A DNA stretch of 64,000 nt from Silene conica. Taxonomy: Eukaryota; Streptophyta; Magnoliopsida; Caryophyllales; Caryophyllaceae. Shown one piece after another: positions 1-11,738 of this stretch. The DNA is taken from positions 30,252,579-30,316,578 of the forward strand of contig CM055313.2 in NCBI GenBank assembly GCA_029255685.2, in the 5' to 3' direction. Both the position numbers and the translations under genes were made by a program. The notes beneath the pieces are model-generated. The model did no database searches. It saw nothing but the letters and a program-made list of their open reading frames with translations, and was not told the origin of the DNA. Numbering within the stretch: the first letter of the stretch is position 1; the number at the start of each line of letters is the position of its first letter.

Positions 1-658
1 AGACCTATGCCTGCCGTCATCTTTTACCTCTTTTCGAAACCCTAAGACTTACCCTAATTCCCTTTCAAACACCTCTAGCACACAGCCGTCATAGCAGAGG
101 ATACATGGGTGGTTTTCACGGTGGTCATAGGGCAGGCTAAGGGTGGTCGAAATAGATCAGAAATAGGTATGTCAACACGTCTTTCTTTCTTCATAGCGTT
201 TTCCTGCGTTTTAATTCAACAAATTCAATCGTGTAATGTTATGTATAAGTTTTGATTTTCAAGTAATGTTAATCTATGATGTTGAGAGTCGTGATTTGAC
301 CATAGTCGTACCACCATGGAACACTTAGGACCACCGGTCGTGGGTGTCTAAGGCTGTTGTCGCAATTCGCGTTTTTTTTATATTTCAGAACAGGGGTTGA
401 ACGTGTGATGTTTATGTATGTATTTGATATACTTTTTGTACACGGTTGGTTCTGGGTATTCGAGTACTGGGTTGGTGGTAGTCAGGGGGTTTGGGTGGTG
501 GTTATTGTGGTGGTTAAGGGTGGTGTATGTCCTTATATTGGCGGTTTGCGTTTAGGTGGTTGGCTGCGTTAAAACAGAACGACTGGAGGTGTTGGGTTTT
601 ATATGCGTGTTTTGGCGTCGTGGGTGGTATTCGTCAGCCACTGACTCCCTCCCTGGAA

Positions 659-687
659 CCACCGTGGCTCAGAGGCGAGCCTGGTGG
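659..687 (+). other. Conserved 29-base hairpin in LARD-1 LTR
   Basis: CCACC at the left pairs with GGTGG at the right, and an inner GGCTC pairs with GAGCC around a six-base loop. The same 29-base element is at 6814-6842 in the 3' LTR and, with several changes, at 52228-52256 in the diverged solo LTR. There the outer five pairs are unchanged and the inner stem can still form with G-U pairs. It lies in a GC-rich island of an otherwise AT-rich LTR. A role in the transcript, such as leader structure, is inferred only. Confidence 0.5.
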
Positions 688-1608
688 TGCCGGTGGGGAA
701 GGCAGGGGCTACGGTTGTTGTTAGGGGCGGTGTTTGACAGGGTGGTAGCAGGCTGTTTCGGTGTTTTCGCGAAATCGTTGGGCTGTTCGTTTTGGGCGAA
801 TTGTTACGTGATTATATTTGTTTGTATTGGTTTATTATTATTATTATCATTATTAATGTTATTATTAATGTTGTAATGTAAGTTGTATGGTTTTTATATC
901 GTATGAGCTTATAATTGTTCGATAACTTAATTAACGAAGTAACAAGTATTATTATTGGTATTATTTCATTATCATTCTTTTAAGTATTATTCATATTATT
1001 ACTAATATTAATTGTCATTGTTGCCTTTATAAATATTTTACTACTAGTATTAAAAATATTGTGTTGGTGTTAGTAGTAAAGTAAATTATTTTATTAGCTA
1101 TTGTCGTTTGTGATGCTTGTTATCATTTTGTTATTAGTATTAATATATGTTGTGTCTATGGTTAATTAATTAAATCATCGTTATTATGGGTTCTATAATA
1201 ATTGTTTAAATTAATCATATGACATATTTGGTAAGTCTATATTTAGTAAGTTATACTTGACTAGTGGTGATTGATACGACTAAGGAGTTAATATTAGTTG
1301 GTAAATATATATGAGTATGTCGATATATATATTTACAATGTGTGATAAGTGTATCACTTGTGAACATGATAGAATAAATGTGGTAGTGTTTGATGGTCTG
1401 GTTAGCAATTGATATTAAGTACTATTGATAGGAACTGTGTTCGAGGTGGAACGATTCTAGCAGCTGTTCGGTTGTCATTCTGCAACTCCAGGTAGGGGAA
1501 TACTACGTATATGAGATGTGTAATCTGTTATTTGGTTGATATTAATCATGTTCATCTATAATGTTATATGATTGGTATATTGTGATATATAATTCTGTGA
1601 TATGATAT

Positions 1609-1745
1609 GGTGCGGAGATAAAGGGTCTGTGTTTGGTGCGGAGATAAAAGGTCTGTGTTTGGTGCGGAGATAATGGGTCTTGTGATTGGTGCGGAGATAA
1701 TGGGTCTTGTGTTTGGTGCGTGCGGAGAAATTGGGTCTTGTGATT
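1609..1745 (+). repeat. Minisatellite in LARD-1 5' LTR, about 5 units
   Basis: Units of about 26-27 bases start with GGTGCGGAGATAA and end in GGGTCTGTGTTT or GGGTCTTGTGATT. There are about five here and seven in the 3' LTR (7782-7972). This difference explains most of the length difference between the two LTRs. Confidence 0.9.
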
Positions 1746-2153
1746 CGGAGTGGAGATGATCGACTTTCTATTTATAGTAATGTGGTTTATTAGCTGTTTT
1801 ACCTACTCAACCTCGCGGTTGACCCTGTGTATTCGTGTGACACCTACGATGATCCGGAATGGGGAGTAGATTCTACAGGAAAGAGACAGACGAACCAGGA
1901 GCTGGGACTGGAATGTGAGATGCGGACTTGAGACCGACTTAGAGCTACATCACATATAGAGTAGTCGTCAATTGTGCTTTTATCTTCTATGTAATTCTGT
2001 AATAACAAAAGTTTAAATTCTATCGGTTTTATATAAAGTACTTTGTATTGTTTTACTTTGTTATTCACTACCTCGGGTTTTTCCGAGATGGTAACAGCTC
2101 TGTTTACTCGAGAATGTCTTGCTAAAGGCTCTTGAATAAATGGGGGTGTTACA

Positions 2154-5100
2154 AAGTGGTATCAGAGCGAACGATCCTCAGGCCTAAACTAAATGAATAA
2201 TAATGAACGTATGAAGAGTCTAATAAAATGAACCCCGAGATAAAACTGATAGGAGCCCCAAAAAGGAACGGGATGAGTTAGGGGCCCCCTCACACCAAAC
2301 CTGGGCCCTTTCTGTTCTGTCTCGGGAACCCAATGAGAGTAATTGAAGAGTGGGGTAGATTATATAGTGACCTAGTTATCTTGTACTAACGTTCTTGCAG
2401 GAGAAGGAATGAGGTAAGTTATGATGTGAAATATGGTTGGTAATATATACTGCGAATCATGAGATTGGTGTTGAATGTTGATTGAGATATACTATTTCTG
2501 GTATTGAGAACAAGAGTCTTTGAATATGAGCTTTACTTGTATATATGGTGATATGCATGCGGCTATATGATCCCTGAACCGTTAGACAGAGATATAGTAT
2601 AATGATATATGTAATGAGTTGATGAGCTATAGCTATCTAGAAGGATAGATGTAGGAGAGATGTGATCATGATCGGCTGGAATGTGTTACCCCTAACCATG
2701 AGTACTCTAGGGTTATGTTGCATAGATCGTACTTAAAGTATATATATGGCAATTTCTTTTGACACCCAATTAGTGTAGTAAAGAGTCATGTTTCTATATG
2801 TGGCACCATGGTGATTCGGGTATATAGATTTACATACTATTAAGTCGTGACTGTTACAATAGTAAGAACTAATGCATTGTTCATACATGTGTAACTATTG
2901 AATTATTTCGTGATGCTATTTCTCAAGTTTGCAATCTTACCGTCTGGTAGATGATAATTTTTAGTTTGAAATAATGAAGTTAATTGGTAAAATCTGGTTC
3001 CAACGCTTCGAATGACATGTCAACATGTTTTAGGAAAATAATGGTTATATTTAAATGCAATAGTGGGAAGTGATTTTAAAGAACACAAATTTTGATAAAT
3101 TTTCAGAATGTTACTTTACTTGCGAGAGCTACCATTTATAATGTGTTCTCCATATATGTATGAAAATTTTATGTATGATAATCTTCTGAATTAGCTTTCC
3201 AATGTTTTTGGGTTCATGTTAAAACGACCTATGATCTGAGTGAAAGAAATCATTTAACAAAACCTGGTGATTGTTATGCATAAATTCAACTCTACTGTTC
3301 AGAATATGTGTTCGCGTTTTTCAAAATGATATGCCATGTAAAATCGTAACGAGCCACTATTTAATTTATGATTTTTGTAAGTTGTAGGCATATGATATGA
3401 ATATGAACCTTACTATATGATAACGTCATCATACTTGATTCTATATAAAATAGTTTCAGTTATACCAACGTTCCTACTTTCTAGTGATATGACCCCAATA
3501 TAATGATGTGATAATCGTGTGTGATGTTAATACCATGTTTATCGAATGAAATTTAACTAGTAAACTTTTTAGCACGATGTCATGAGTAAAAGTTATGTAA
3601 CAATGTGTTTGTTATACGTAATTGTGACTATTTGAACTATGTGAATCTTGTTGATGTTCTTTCGTATATTGATGGTATATCCTTGTCTAGTCTCTGCGAT
3701 CACAATCTTTATAACTTTTCATGTATACTGTTATACCGTAAAGTGAGATGCATAAAGATATGTATAAAATATGATCACGATGTATTGGAATTATTAAGTG
3801 GTTGACATATGAAATATGAATTACTAGTCTTGTGAATCCGTTTACTTTTATCGTTAAAAACTTTCATAATTCATGAGCGTCAAGAACAACGTCTTAGTAA
3901 AGAAGAGTCAGGATGTCCCCGTGTGGCCTTGTTTCGATCTGTAGCTTGTTGCCTTTTTATTCGTAATTATAAATGATCACAAATTACCGCTTCAATGTTT
4001 CAAACGTTTCGAAATGTTTTCAACGTGATAAACCATGTTTAAGATTGATGTTTGAGAATTATGATGATTGTGCTTGATGTTTGATAATCAGAATGATAGT
4101 TTACTATATGACAAATTCTGTAGCTACGTGTTGACGAAATTCTGCCGAATGCTAATTGATGCGTGTTATATAAACCCTTAGGTTGCAAGACATGTATTTT
4201 ATTAGTCTCATGATAAATGATGTAAGTTGAGTTGTACCTAAGTGATCTTGCTAACTTATTAATACCTGGAAATGTTAAACGGTCTTGTGAGTCCATGAAT
4301 TGTGTATATCCTGTGAGATATGTCAATGCTCCATGTTTAATTACGTTAATAAATTTTGTCCTATGTTTTTTTTTTTTCTTTCTATAATATGTTTACAAAC
4401 ATGAGATGTTTTAATTGGTCAATTATGAACTAAGAGTCTCTTGATTGTTTGCATTGTTGAGAATATATTGATTTTGTGTTGAAATTTCAATGGTATGTAA
4501 GTGTTAGCTACTCTGAATCTGTTTTACTACGTAACACGATTCTACCGATCCTATTATAATAATTATTGTTCGAGGTTGTGTGATTACATGCTAACTGTTA
4601 CCAGTTTATTACTATTTCTTGTGTTGAATTTTTGTATGGGTTGAACTATTATTGATTATTATGGTATTTTGATAGCTAATATTTTATGTTAGTAATTTAA
4701 TTTTATTGTTGGTGAGACGGGATACGGAATGGTCTAATGGTATTTGTTTGATGATCGGATGGTAATACATGTTTGGTTGGTGACGATGGTCTATCTATTT
4801 GTGCTTACCGGGGTTGACGTCGGAGTATAGTCGAAACAAATAATGAGTTTCTTATCTGGGACTTAATGTTAGTATTATCAGCTTGTTTATGGAATTTATG
4901 TATGATGGTATAAGGAATGATGTTATTAAAGGTGGAGTTCATGTATGATTCCGAGTCGCAGAACTTATTATTGAATAAGAATTTTGTTTCTACGGTGATT
5001 AACATCATATTTTTTTATATTGTGTTTAATTTGTCGCTTCCTTTTTCGAGACTTGTGGGTGAGTAGCTTAGAATTTACTCTAAGTGTTGAACACGGTTCT

Positions 5101-5911
5101 TTGAACCTTTGACAATATGGATATTGAAATTGAGATGGAAATTGGCTACTGTTATTAAGTTATGATTTATAGGCCTTTGAGCCGAGTTATCTTTACGGTC
5201 CAATGTGACCATGGTTATTGATTGAGTTATTTGAGTTTGAAATCGATATTGAGATAAAAGTATTGTTTTGCGGTTTTTTTTCCGCCAGTTCACTCACCCC
5301 TTGTCTTTGGTCTTAGATGCGACGATGAGTGCGATACTTGGTTACTTGGAGTTAGATTTTATGAGATAAAGTAATGAGTAAGATGGAGTCCTGTGTTGGA
5401 ATGTTTATGAGGTTACGGGGACGTAACCATGTTTTAAGGAGGATATGATTGTAAAATCTTAATGATTTATGACATAGCTAACTGATATGTCGTGATTATT
5501 TGAATATACTTGATAACCCTGCTGCGTATGTTATGCACTATATCGTGATTGTTGAAGTATCATGTGTTGCAGTTGTGTGTTAATTGTGAAATTTGGGGAC
5601 AAAGTTTTCTTAAGGGGGGGATAGAATGTAACATCGAGACAAGTTTGCTAAGGGTGTCTTTACTGTTATGGGGTGGTGAACTTCGGGACGAAGTTCATTC
5701 TAAGGAGGGAAGACTGTAATACTCCGTACCTTACCTTAATATTATTTACTATATTAGCGTGTTGATATTTCTTGGGCATTTATATTCGAGGCATTCATGT
5801 TCCAAGTTAATGTTTTGTTAACGTCTGTGTTCCAAGTTCGCGTGAGTGGGATTGTTTATCACCTGACTGTGGTTGAACTTCGGGACGAAGTTCATTTTAA
5901 GGGGGGAAGAC
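2154..5911 (+). mobile_element. LARD-1 interior, non-coding
   Basis: This 3.76 kb between primer site and polypurine tract is AT-rich. It has no reading frame above about 100 codons and no gag, protease, RT or integrase motif that I can find on either strand. Its 3' end has the signature that follows pol in Tekay-like chromoviruses: a GGGACGAAGTTC stretch, then a purine tract, then TGTAA. It is best read as a large retrotransposon derivative (LARD) descended from a chromovirus and mobilised in trans. Apart from the three junctions listed separately I see no structure between 2170 and 5590. Confidence 0.85.
2157..2168 (+). other. Primer binding site, LARD-1
   Basis: TGGTATCAGAGC, three bases after the LTR end. 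It matches the 3' end complement of plant initiator tRNA-Met, the usual primer of plant LTR elements. Confidence 0.93.
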
Positions 5912-5925
5912 TGTAATACCTCGAA
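5588..5925 (+). repeat. Three successive polypurine-tract/LTR-start junctions
   Basis: The pattern 'GGGACGAAG-like stretch, purine tract, TGTAA' occurs three times: purines at 5611-5624 with TGTAACATCG at 5628; purines at 5702-5712 with TGTAATACTCCG at 5714; and the functional one, purines at 5899-5911 with TGTAATACCTCG at 5912. The middle LTR start matches the start of the diverged solo LTR at 51329 better than LARD-1's own LTR. The interior therefore carries the 3' ends of at least two other element versions in tandem, as expected from template switching or recombination between 3' ends. Confidence 0.75.
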
Positions 5926-6985
5926 AACTTAGTCTCGATAATTGTTTTACGATGTTAGGTAGCTATGTTTAAGTAGTTATCAAGTCATATGACTATGTCG
6001 TTATGAGGGTTCGATCCTTAGACCTTTAGCACAATGACTATGTCGATATGGGGGTTCGATCCCTGGACCTCCAGCACGTCGGCATGGGCCTCGTTATGCG
6101 TGCCTTTACCCAAGCCCACGGCTGATTTCAGAATTAAGTCACAAACCCTATCATAAGACCTATGCCTGCCGTCATCTTTTGCCTCTTTTCGAAACCCTAA
6201 GACTTACCCTAATTCCCTTTCAAACACCTCTAGCACACAGCCGTCATAGCAGAGAATACATGGGTGGTTTTCACGGTGGTCATAGGGCAGGCTAAGGGTG
6301 GTCGAAATAGATCAGAAATAGGTATGTCAACACGTCTTTCTTTCTTCATAGCGTTTTCCTGCGTTTTAATTCAACAAATTCAATCGTGTAATGTTATGTA
6401 TAAGTTTTGATTTTCAAGTAATGTTAATCTATGATGTTGAGAGTCGTGATTTGACCATAGTCGTACCACCATGGACCACTTAGGACCACCGGTCGTGGGT
6501 GTCTAAGGCTGTTGTCGCAATTCGCGTTTTTTTTATATTTCAGAACAGGGGTTGAACGTGTGATGTTTATGTATGTATTTGATATACTTTTTGTACACGG
6601 TTGGTTCTGGGTATTCGAGTACTGGGTTGGTGGTAGTCAGGGGGTTTGGGTGGTGGTTATCGTGGTGGTTAAGGGTGGTGTATGTCCTTATATTGGCGGT
6701 TTGCGTTTAGGTGGTTGGCTGCGTTAAAACAGAACGACTGGAGGTGTTGGGTTTTGTATGCGGGTTTTGGCGTCGTGGGTGGTATTCGTCAGCCACTGAC
6801 TCCCTCCCTGGAACCACCGTGGCTCAGAGGCGAGCCTGGTGGTGCCGGTGGGGAAGGCAGGGGCTACGGTTGTTGTTAGGGGCGGTGTTTGACAGGGTGG
6901 TAGCAGGCTGTTTCGGTGTTTTCGCGAAATCGTTGGGCTGTTCGTTTTGGGCGAATTGTTACGTGATTATATTTGTTTGTATTGG

Positions 6986-7020
<35 letters not shown>

Positions 7021-8380
7021 CATTATTAATGTTATTATTAATGTTGTAATGTAAGTTGTATGGTTTTTATATCGTATGAGCTTATAATTGTTCGATAACT
7101 TAATTAACGAAGTAACAAGTATTATTATTGGTATTATTTCATTATCATTCTTTTAAGTATTATTCATATTATTACTAATATTAATTGTCATTGTTGCCTT
7201 TATAAATATTTTACTACTAGTATTAAAAATATTGTGTTGGTGTTAGTAGTAAAGTAAATTATTTTATTAGCTATTGTCGTTTGTGATGCTTGTTATCATT
7301 TTGTTATTAGTATTAATATATGTTGTGTCTATGGTTAATTAATTAAATCATCGTTATTATGGGTTCTATAATAATTGTTTAAATTAATCATATGACATAT
7401 TTGGTAAGTCTATATTTAGTAAGTTATACTTGACTAGTGGTGATTGATACGACTAAGGAGTTAATATTAGTTGGTAAATATATATGAGTATGTCGATATA
7501 TATATTTACAATGTGTGATAAGTGTATCACTTGTGAACATGATAGAATAAATGTGGTAGTGTTTGATGGTCTGGTTAGCAATTGATATTAAGTACTATTG
7601 ATAGGAACTGTGTTCGAGGTGGAACGATTCTAGCAGCTGTTCGGTTGTCATTCTGCAACTCCAGGTAGGGGAATACTACGTATATGAGATGTGTAATCTG
7701 TTATTTGGTTGAAATTAATCATGTTCATCTATAATGTTATATGATTGGTATATTGTGATATATAATTCTGTGATATGATATGGTGCGGAGATAAAGGGTC
7801 TGTGTTTGGTGCGGAGATAAAGGGTCTGTGTTTGGTGCGGAGATAATGGGTCTTGTGATTGGTGCGGAGATAATGGGTCTTGTGATTGGTGCGGAGATAA
7901 TGGGTCTTGTGATTGGTGTGGAGATAATGGGTCTTGTGTTTGGTGCGTGCGGAGAAATTGGGTCTTGTGATTCGGAGTGGAGATGATCGACTTTCTATTT
8001 ATAGTAATGTGGTTTATTAGCTGTTTTACCTACTCAACCTCGCGGTTGACCCTGTGTATTCGTGTGACACCTACGATGATCCGGAATGGGGAGTAGATTC
8101 TACAGGAAAGAGACAGACGAACCAGGAGCTGGGACTGGAATGTGAGATGCGGACTTGAGACCGACTTAGATCTACATCACATATAGAGTAGTCGTCAATT
8201 GTGCTTTTATCTTCTATGTAATTCTGTAATAACAAAAGTTTAAATTCTATCGGTTTTATATAAAGTACTTTGTATTGTTTTACTTTGTTATTCACTACCT
8301 CGGGTTTTTCCGAGATGGTAACAGCCCTGTTTACTCGAGAATGTCTTGCTAAAGGCTCTTGAATAAATGGGGGTGTTACA
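5912..8380 (+). mobile_element. LARD-1 3' LTR, complete
   Basis: 2469 bases from TGTAATACC to GGTGTTACA, preceded directly by a purine tract (5899-5911). It matches 1-2153 almost throughout and differs by a longer TTA microsatellite (about 6990-7022), extra minisatellite units and scattered substitutions. The element is inserted in a Tekay-type LTR fragment. The base run GTTTC at 8381-8385 should be one half of the target duplication; the other half lies before the window. Confidence 0.95.
7782..7972 (+). repeat. Minisatellite in LARD-1 3' LTR, about 7 units
   Basis: Same 26-27 base unit as at 1609-1745, with about two more copies. It shows copy-number change since insertion or during replication. 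Confidence 0.9.
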
Positions 8381-8730
8381 GTTTCCCTTTCGGTTGCCCG
8401 ACCGGGGGGTCTCTATCCTCACTCCATTCCCGAACCCAATATAGTGCCGCCCGAACTCCGGGGACCTCAAACACACATACAAGTATAAGAGAAAGGCCAA
8501 GTCCAATTAAAACCACTAGCAACCTAAAACTCTTCTTCTACAAGTCTAAAGGTCACTATACAGCTAGCTAAGTTCAATAAGCCTCTCAAGCAACCTAAGA
8601 ATTTACTTAACTTAAGATAAATAATTAAACTTGCTAAACTATTGGTCACTACATTACCCATTACAAAATAAGTATATATATATATGTGAACATATGACAC
8701 CTAATTATACTAGGAAGCTGAAGAGTCTAT
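8381..8730 (-). mobile_element. Tekay-type LTR fragment, copy 1
   Basis: The stretch holding TTTCCCTTTCGGTTGCCCG and the following block resemble 19270-19375 and 35413-35520 in the TEK-1 LTRs. This is therefore part of a related chromovirus LTR in the same (minus) orientation. It is cut on the left by LARD-1 and on the right by a SIRE-like LTR. The same fragment, almost identical, is at 11373-11738. Confidence 0.75.
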
Positions 8731-10208
8731 TGATATAATATACTCAAGAAGGGGGGTTTGAATTGAGTATGCCTTCTTTTAAAATCTTCTTCGATGTGTG
8801 TATGGTTGTATGATGATCTTCGAGTAAAACAAATAATAAGGAGAGGCACAATATTTTTGAAGTGGTTCAGTCTCACACTTTGAGACCTACGTCCACTATT
8901 CTCGATTAATAAAATTATTAACAACTCTGGATTACAATTTTATCAACCCTACTCGTGCAACTTTGATGTTAGTAGCAACTCTATCTAGATACCGTTAAAT
9001 ATCTAGCTATGACAAATACCGTTAAATATTTGCCTTACAATGAGTACCGCTAAATACTCGTTCTATCTTACGTTAATAAGATAAAGTCTTCGATGTTTCT
9101 TGATGTCACAATTCGAATGAATAAGATCAATGCTTGAGCACTTGAACCTTGAATCGGATATGACAATGAAAAGCTCGAACCTTGAAGAATATGATCGGCG
9201 GTTTCTCTTTCTTGGTTTTCGTGAATATGTATGTGTATGTCGTGTAGATTAATGTGCCATAGGTAGTCTATTTATATAGAATATATATCTAGGTAATTTG
9301 AACCCTAGATGATTTTAGGAATATTACTTAAACTAGAATACTAGTCTTTTAGTAATACTTACCTTAAATCTAATCTTAATATATTTAGGAAAGATTTAAT
9401 AATATACTACAAGTATTCTATAAGGAATCAATTTCCTAATTCATATTTAGGAAAGATCTTTATATAATAAACAATTAGTATCCTTATTAAAATAACTTCC
9501 TAAACCATGTCAAAGATAATAAATTATATTATCATAATATAATCTTAGTTTGTTTAGGGTTTTAAATAAATGCATAATATTTACTCAATTTAAATCCTAC
9601 ACGATTTATGGAACGTGTCATAGTACACGTTTTCCAAAACCGTTTCAAACAATCTTTAGACTATATTATCTTGACAATTAAGTTATATAAAAATCCTTAG
9701 TTTATTAGAATTAAATAATTAACTCATAAGAAAATTATTTATTTCTTTTTCACTAAAAGATATTTTATATTAACCCATTAAGATTAATAATTCCATATTC
9801 TAAAATGGAAAACCAATTAAACAATAATTGTTCACGATGATTTCACACTTGATTTCGGAAACGACAAACGTTTCAACCAACACATATATATCGATCATTT
9901 CTTCATAATATCGAGTTATAGCTACGAGCTATAACTTGAATCAATCTCGTACTAAAGCTATAGTTGATAAGTATAACTTTAGTTCATAAGGCGCGCTTGT
10001 GATCTTCTATCAATCTTCTACTTAGTCAATTAATTGACTAACACTCTTGAATCTTTTATACTTGATTGATTAGATTTTGTTACTAATATTCTGTACACTT
10101 AGCACACGATTATACGCACGAGTATATAATATATACATAGCTAGACTTGTCATTATCAAAACATAGACATATATACTTAATATATATATTCGAATATATG
10201 GTTCAACA
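8731..10208 (-). mobile_element. SIRE-like Copia LTR, copy 1
   Basis: On the minus strand it starts TGTTGAACC at 10208 and ends TATATCA at 8731. Immediately before its start (10209-10230) is the motif TTGCCATAATCAAAAGGGGG, the polypurine-tract context of SIRE/Tork-type Copia elements, so this is a 3' LTR. The length is 1478 bases. The second copy (11739-13217) differs at only a few positions. Clade assignment rests on the tract context alone. Confidence 0.72.
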
Positions 10209-11203
10209 AATTCCCCCCTTTTGATTATGGCAAGTCTCTCTTAGATTTTGTGTCTAAGTGTATGTTCCCCCTCAATATAATAATGGTCTTTTATAGCAAA
10301 GATTCACTTAGGGTTTCTATCGTCTATCTATCCCATATCCTTTAAGAACCCTAAGAGACAATGAATTACGACAAGGAGCAAGCTTAGGCAAATTCTAATC
10401 TAAGTCGCATTTTCCCCCCTCTTGACATCATCGAAAAGGTGAGAACAAAGACATGAAACGACTAGAATAATATACGACAAAACATAAGCAAGCATGCAAG
10501 ACGAGTCAAAAGATACGAACATAGAAAATATCATACAAGCACATACGAAATGTAAAAAATATACACAACCAACCGAATGTACTATAGCCACTGGGCCGAA
10601 TATGAACAAGAGAGTTTAGAAAATTTGGGCCTGGCTAGGTTAAGATAGTATGGGCCAAGGCAAAAGGTAACAAAGAAATTGGGCCACAGTCAAAATAGTA
10701 TAAAGTTTGGGCCAAGGTAGGATGAGGAAATCCGAGGGAGGCAAAACGGATTAAGGCCTCGGATTCCAATGGGCCAGGATAGTAATTGGGCCACAAGCAA
10801 AAGAGTTTTAAAAGTCCAACCCAGGACTTAATTACAACAACACCAAACTAACTTCAAATTCGAAAACAGAGACGGATGAGAGAAATCAGGAGCGCGAACT
10901 GGATGCGGGTGTCTTGGCATAAGGGCTCACATACTCGGGTCGGGTACGAAATTCAAGAGTGTCCAACCTATCCAAGCAACTACTCACGTTTCGTCCCTGA
11001 GCATTAAGAGCAAGCTCAAAGTTGAGGACCTTGAGGGAGAGTGCTTTGACGGCCTCAAGAGCTTGACTCGCGTCTTTACGCAACAACCCGTGATCCTTGA
11101 CCATAGCACCACCTTGAGACGTGAGGAATGAAAGACGATCACTAATAACGAGCAACTCCGAGCACACAACCGATACCTCCGAGCTAACCTTAACAAGATG
11201 CTT
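10209..11203 (-). mobile_element. 3' internal end of a SIRE-like Copia element
   Basis: This starts with the polypurine tract of the LTR at 8731-10208 and runs upstream (rightward) until about 11203, where it joins Tekay-type LTR sequence in a TCCCAACTCAGACATA repeat. Between 10240 and 10880 it is non-coding. At the far end is the tail of an open frame (separate entry). The pol genes are absent, so only about 1 kb of the element's interior remains. Confidence 0.6.
10886..11203 (-). pseudogene. C-terminal fragment of an unidentified coiled-coil frame
   Basis: An open frame of about 105 codons reads leftward and stops near 10886. I do not recognise it by family. Its middle part (LLRKDASQALEAVKALSLKV and on) has a heptad-like spacing of leucine and valine that suggests a coiled coil, and the tail is rich in serine. 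Its place between the lost pol and the polypurine tract fits the extra, sometimes 'env-like', frame of SIRE/Maximus elements, but no transmembrane segment is visible. The first codons annotated from a methionine at 11233 derive from the neighbouring LTR, so the true N-terminus is missing. Confidence 0.35.
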
Positions 11204-11738
11204 ATCCCAACTCAGACATAGCTTGACATGCATCAGACATCAGTACATATCGTACTCTAGCGGTCCCAACTCAGACATATTCCAATATGTACTACAACCA
11301 AGTCCTTAGTTCTAATCTTACTGACTTCTAATCAACACTTGATTGACCCCAGGAACTAAGTTGAGGGAGAGGCGGTTTCCCTTTCGGTTGCCCGACCGGG
11401 GGGTCTCTATCCTCACTCCATTCCCGAACCCAATATAGTGCCGCCCGAACTCCGGGGACCTCAAACACACATACAAGTATAAGAGAAAGGCCAAGTCCAA
11501 TTAAAACCACTAGCAACCTAAAACTCTTCTTCTACAAGTCTAAAGGTCACTATACAGCTAGCTAAGTTCAATAAGCCTCACAAGCAACCTAAGAATTTAC
11601 TTAACTTAAGATAAATAATTAAACTTGCTAAACTATTGGTCACTAAATTACCCATTACAAAATAAGTATATATATATATATATATATATGTGTGTGAACA
11701 TATGACACCTAATTATACTAGGAAGTTGAAGAGTCTAT
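11204..11738 (-). mobile_element. Tekay-type LTR fragment, copy 2
   Basis: 11373-11738 repeats 8381-8730. The extra left part, 11204-11372, shows what copy 1 lost to the LARD-1 insertion. It contains TCCCAACTCAGACATA twice (about 11205 and 11264), at the place where TEK-1's LTR has its hairpin array. The join with SIRE-like DNA at about 11203 has no visible LTR edge. Confidence 0.7.

Larger units (their letters stand above)
1..2153 (+). mobile_element. LARD-1 5' LTR (left end outside window)
   Basis: Direct repeat of 6156-8380. By comparison with the complete 3' copy, the first 244 bases lie outside the window. It ends in GGGTGTTACA at 2153 and a primer site follows three bases later, so this is the 5' LTR and the element is on the plus strand. 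By eye only about ten substitutions separate the two LTRs, apart from repeat-number changes, so the insertion looks recent. The short reading frames here are poorly composed and exist in both LTRs only because the LTRs are nearly identical; I do not regard them as genes. Confidence 0.93.

Noticed and set aside
357-876. Overlapping open frames of 65-106 codons, repeated at 6512-7049.
   Set aside because: They occur twice only because the LTRs are copies; composition is low-complexity, they overlap in different frames, and the related solo LTR does not keep them.
2157-2168. tRNA-like sequence.
   Set aside because: Only the 12-base tRNA-Met complement is present; it is a primer site. No cloverleaf was seen here or at the other primer sites.
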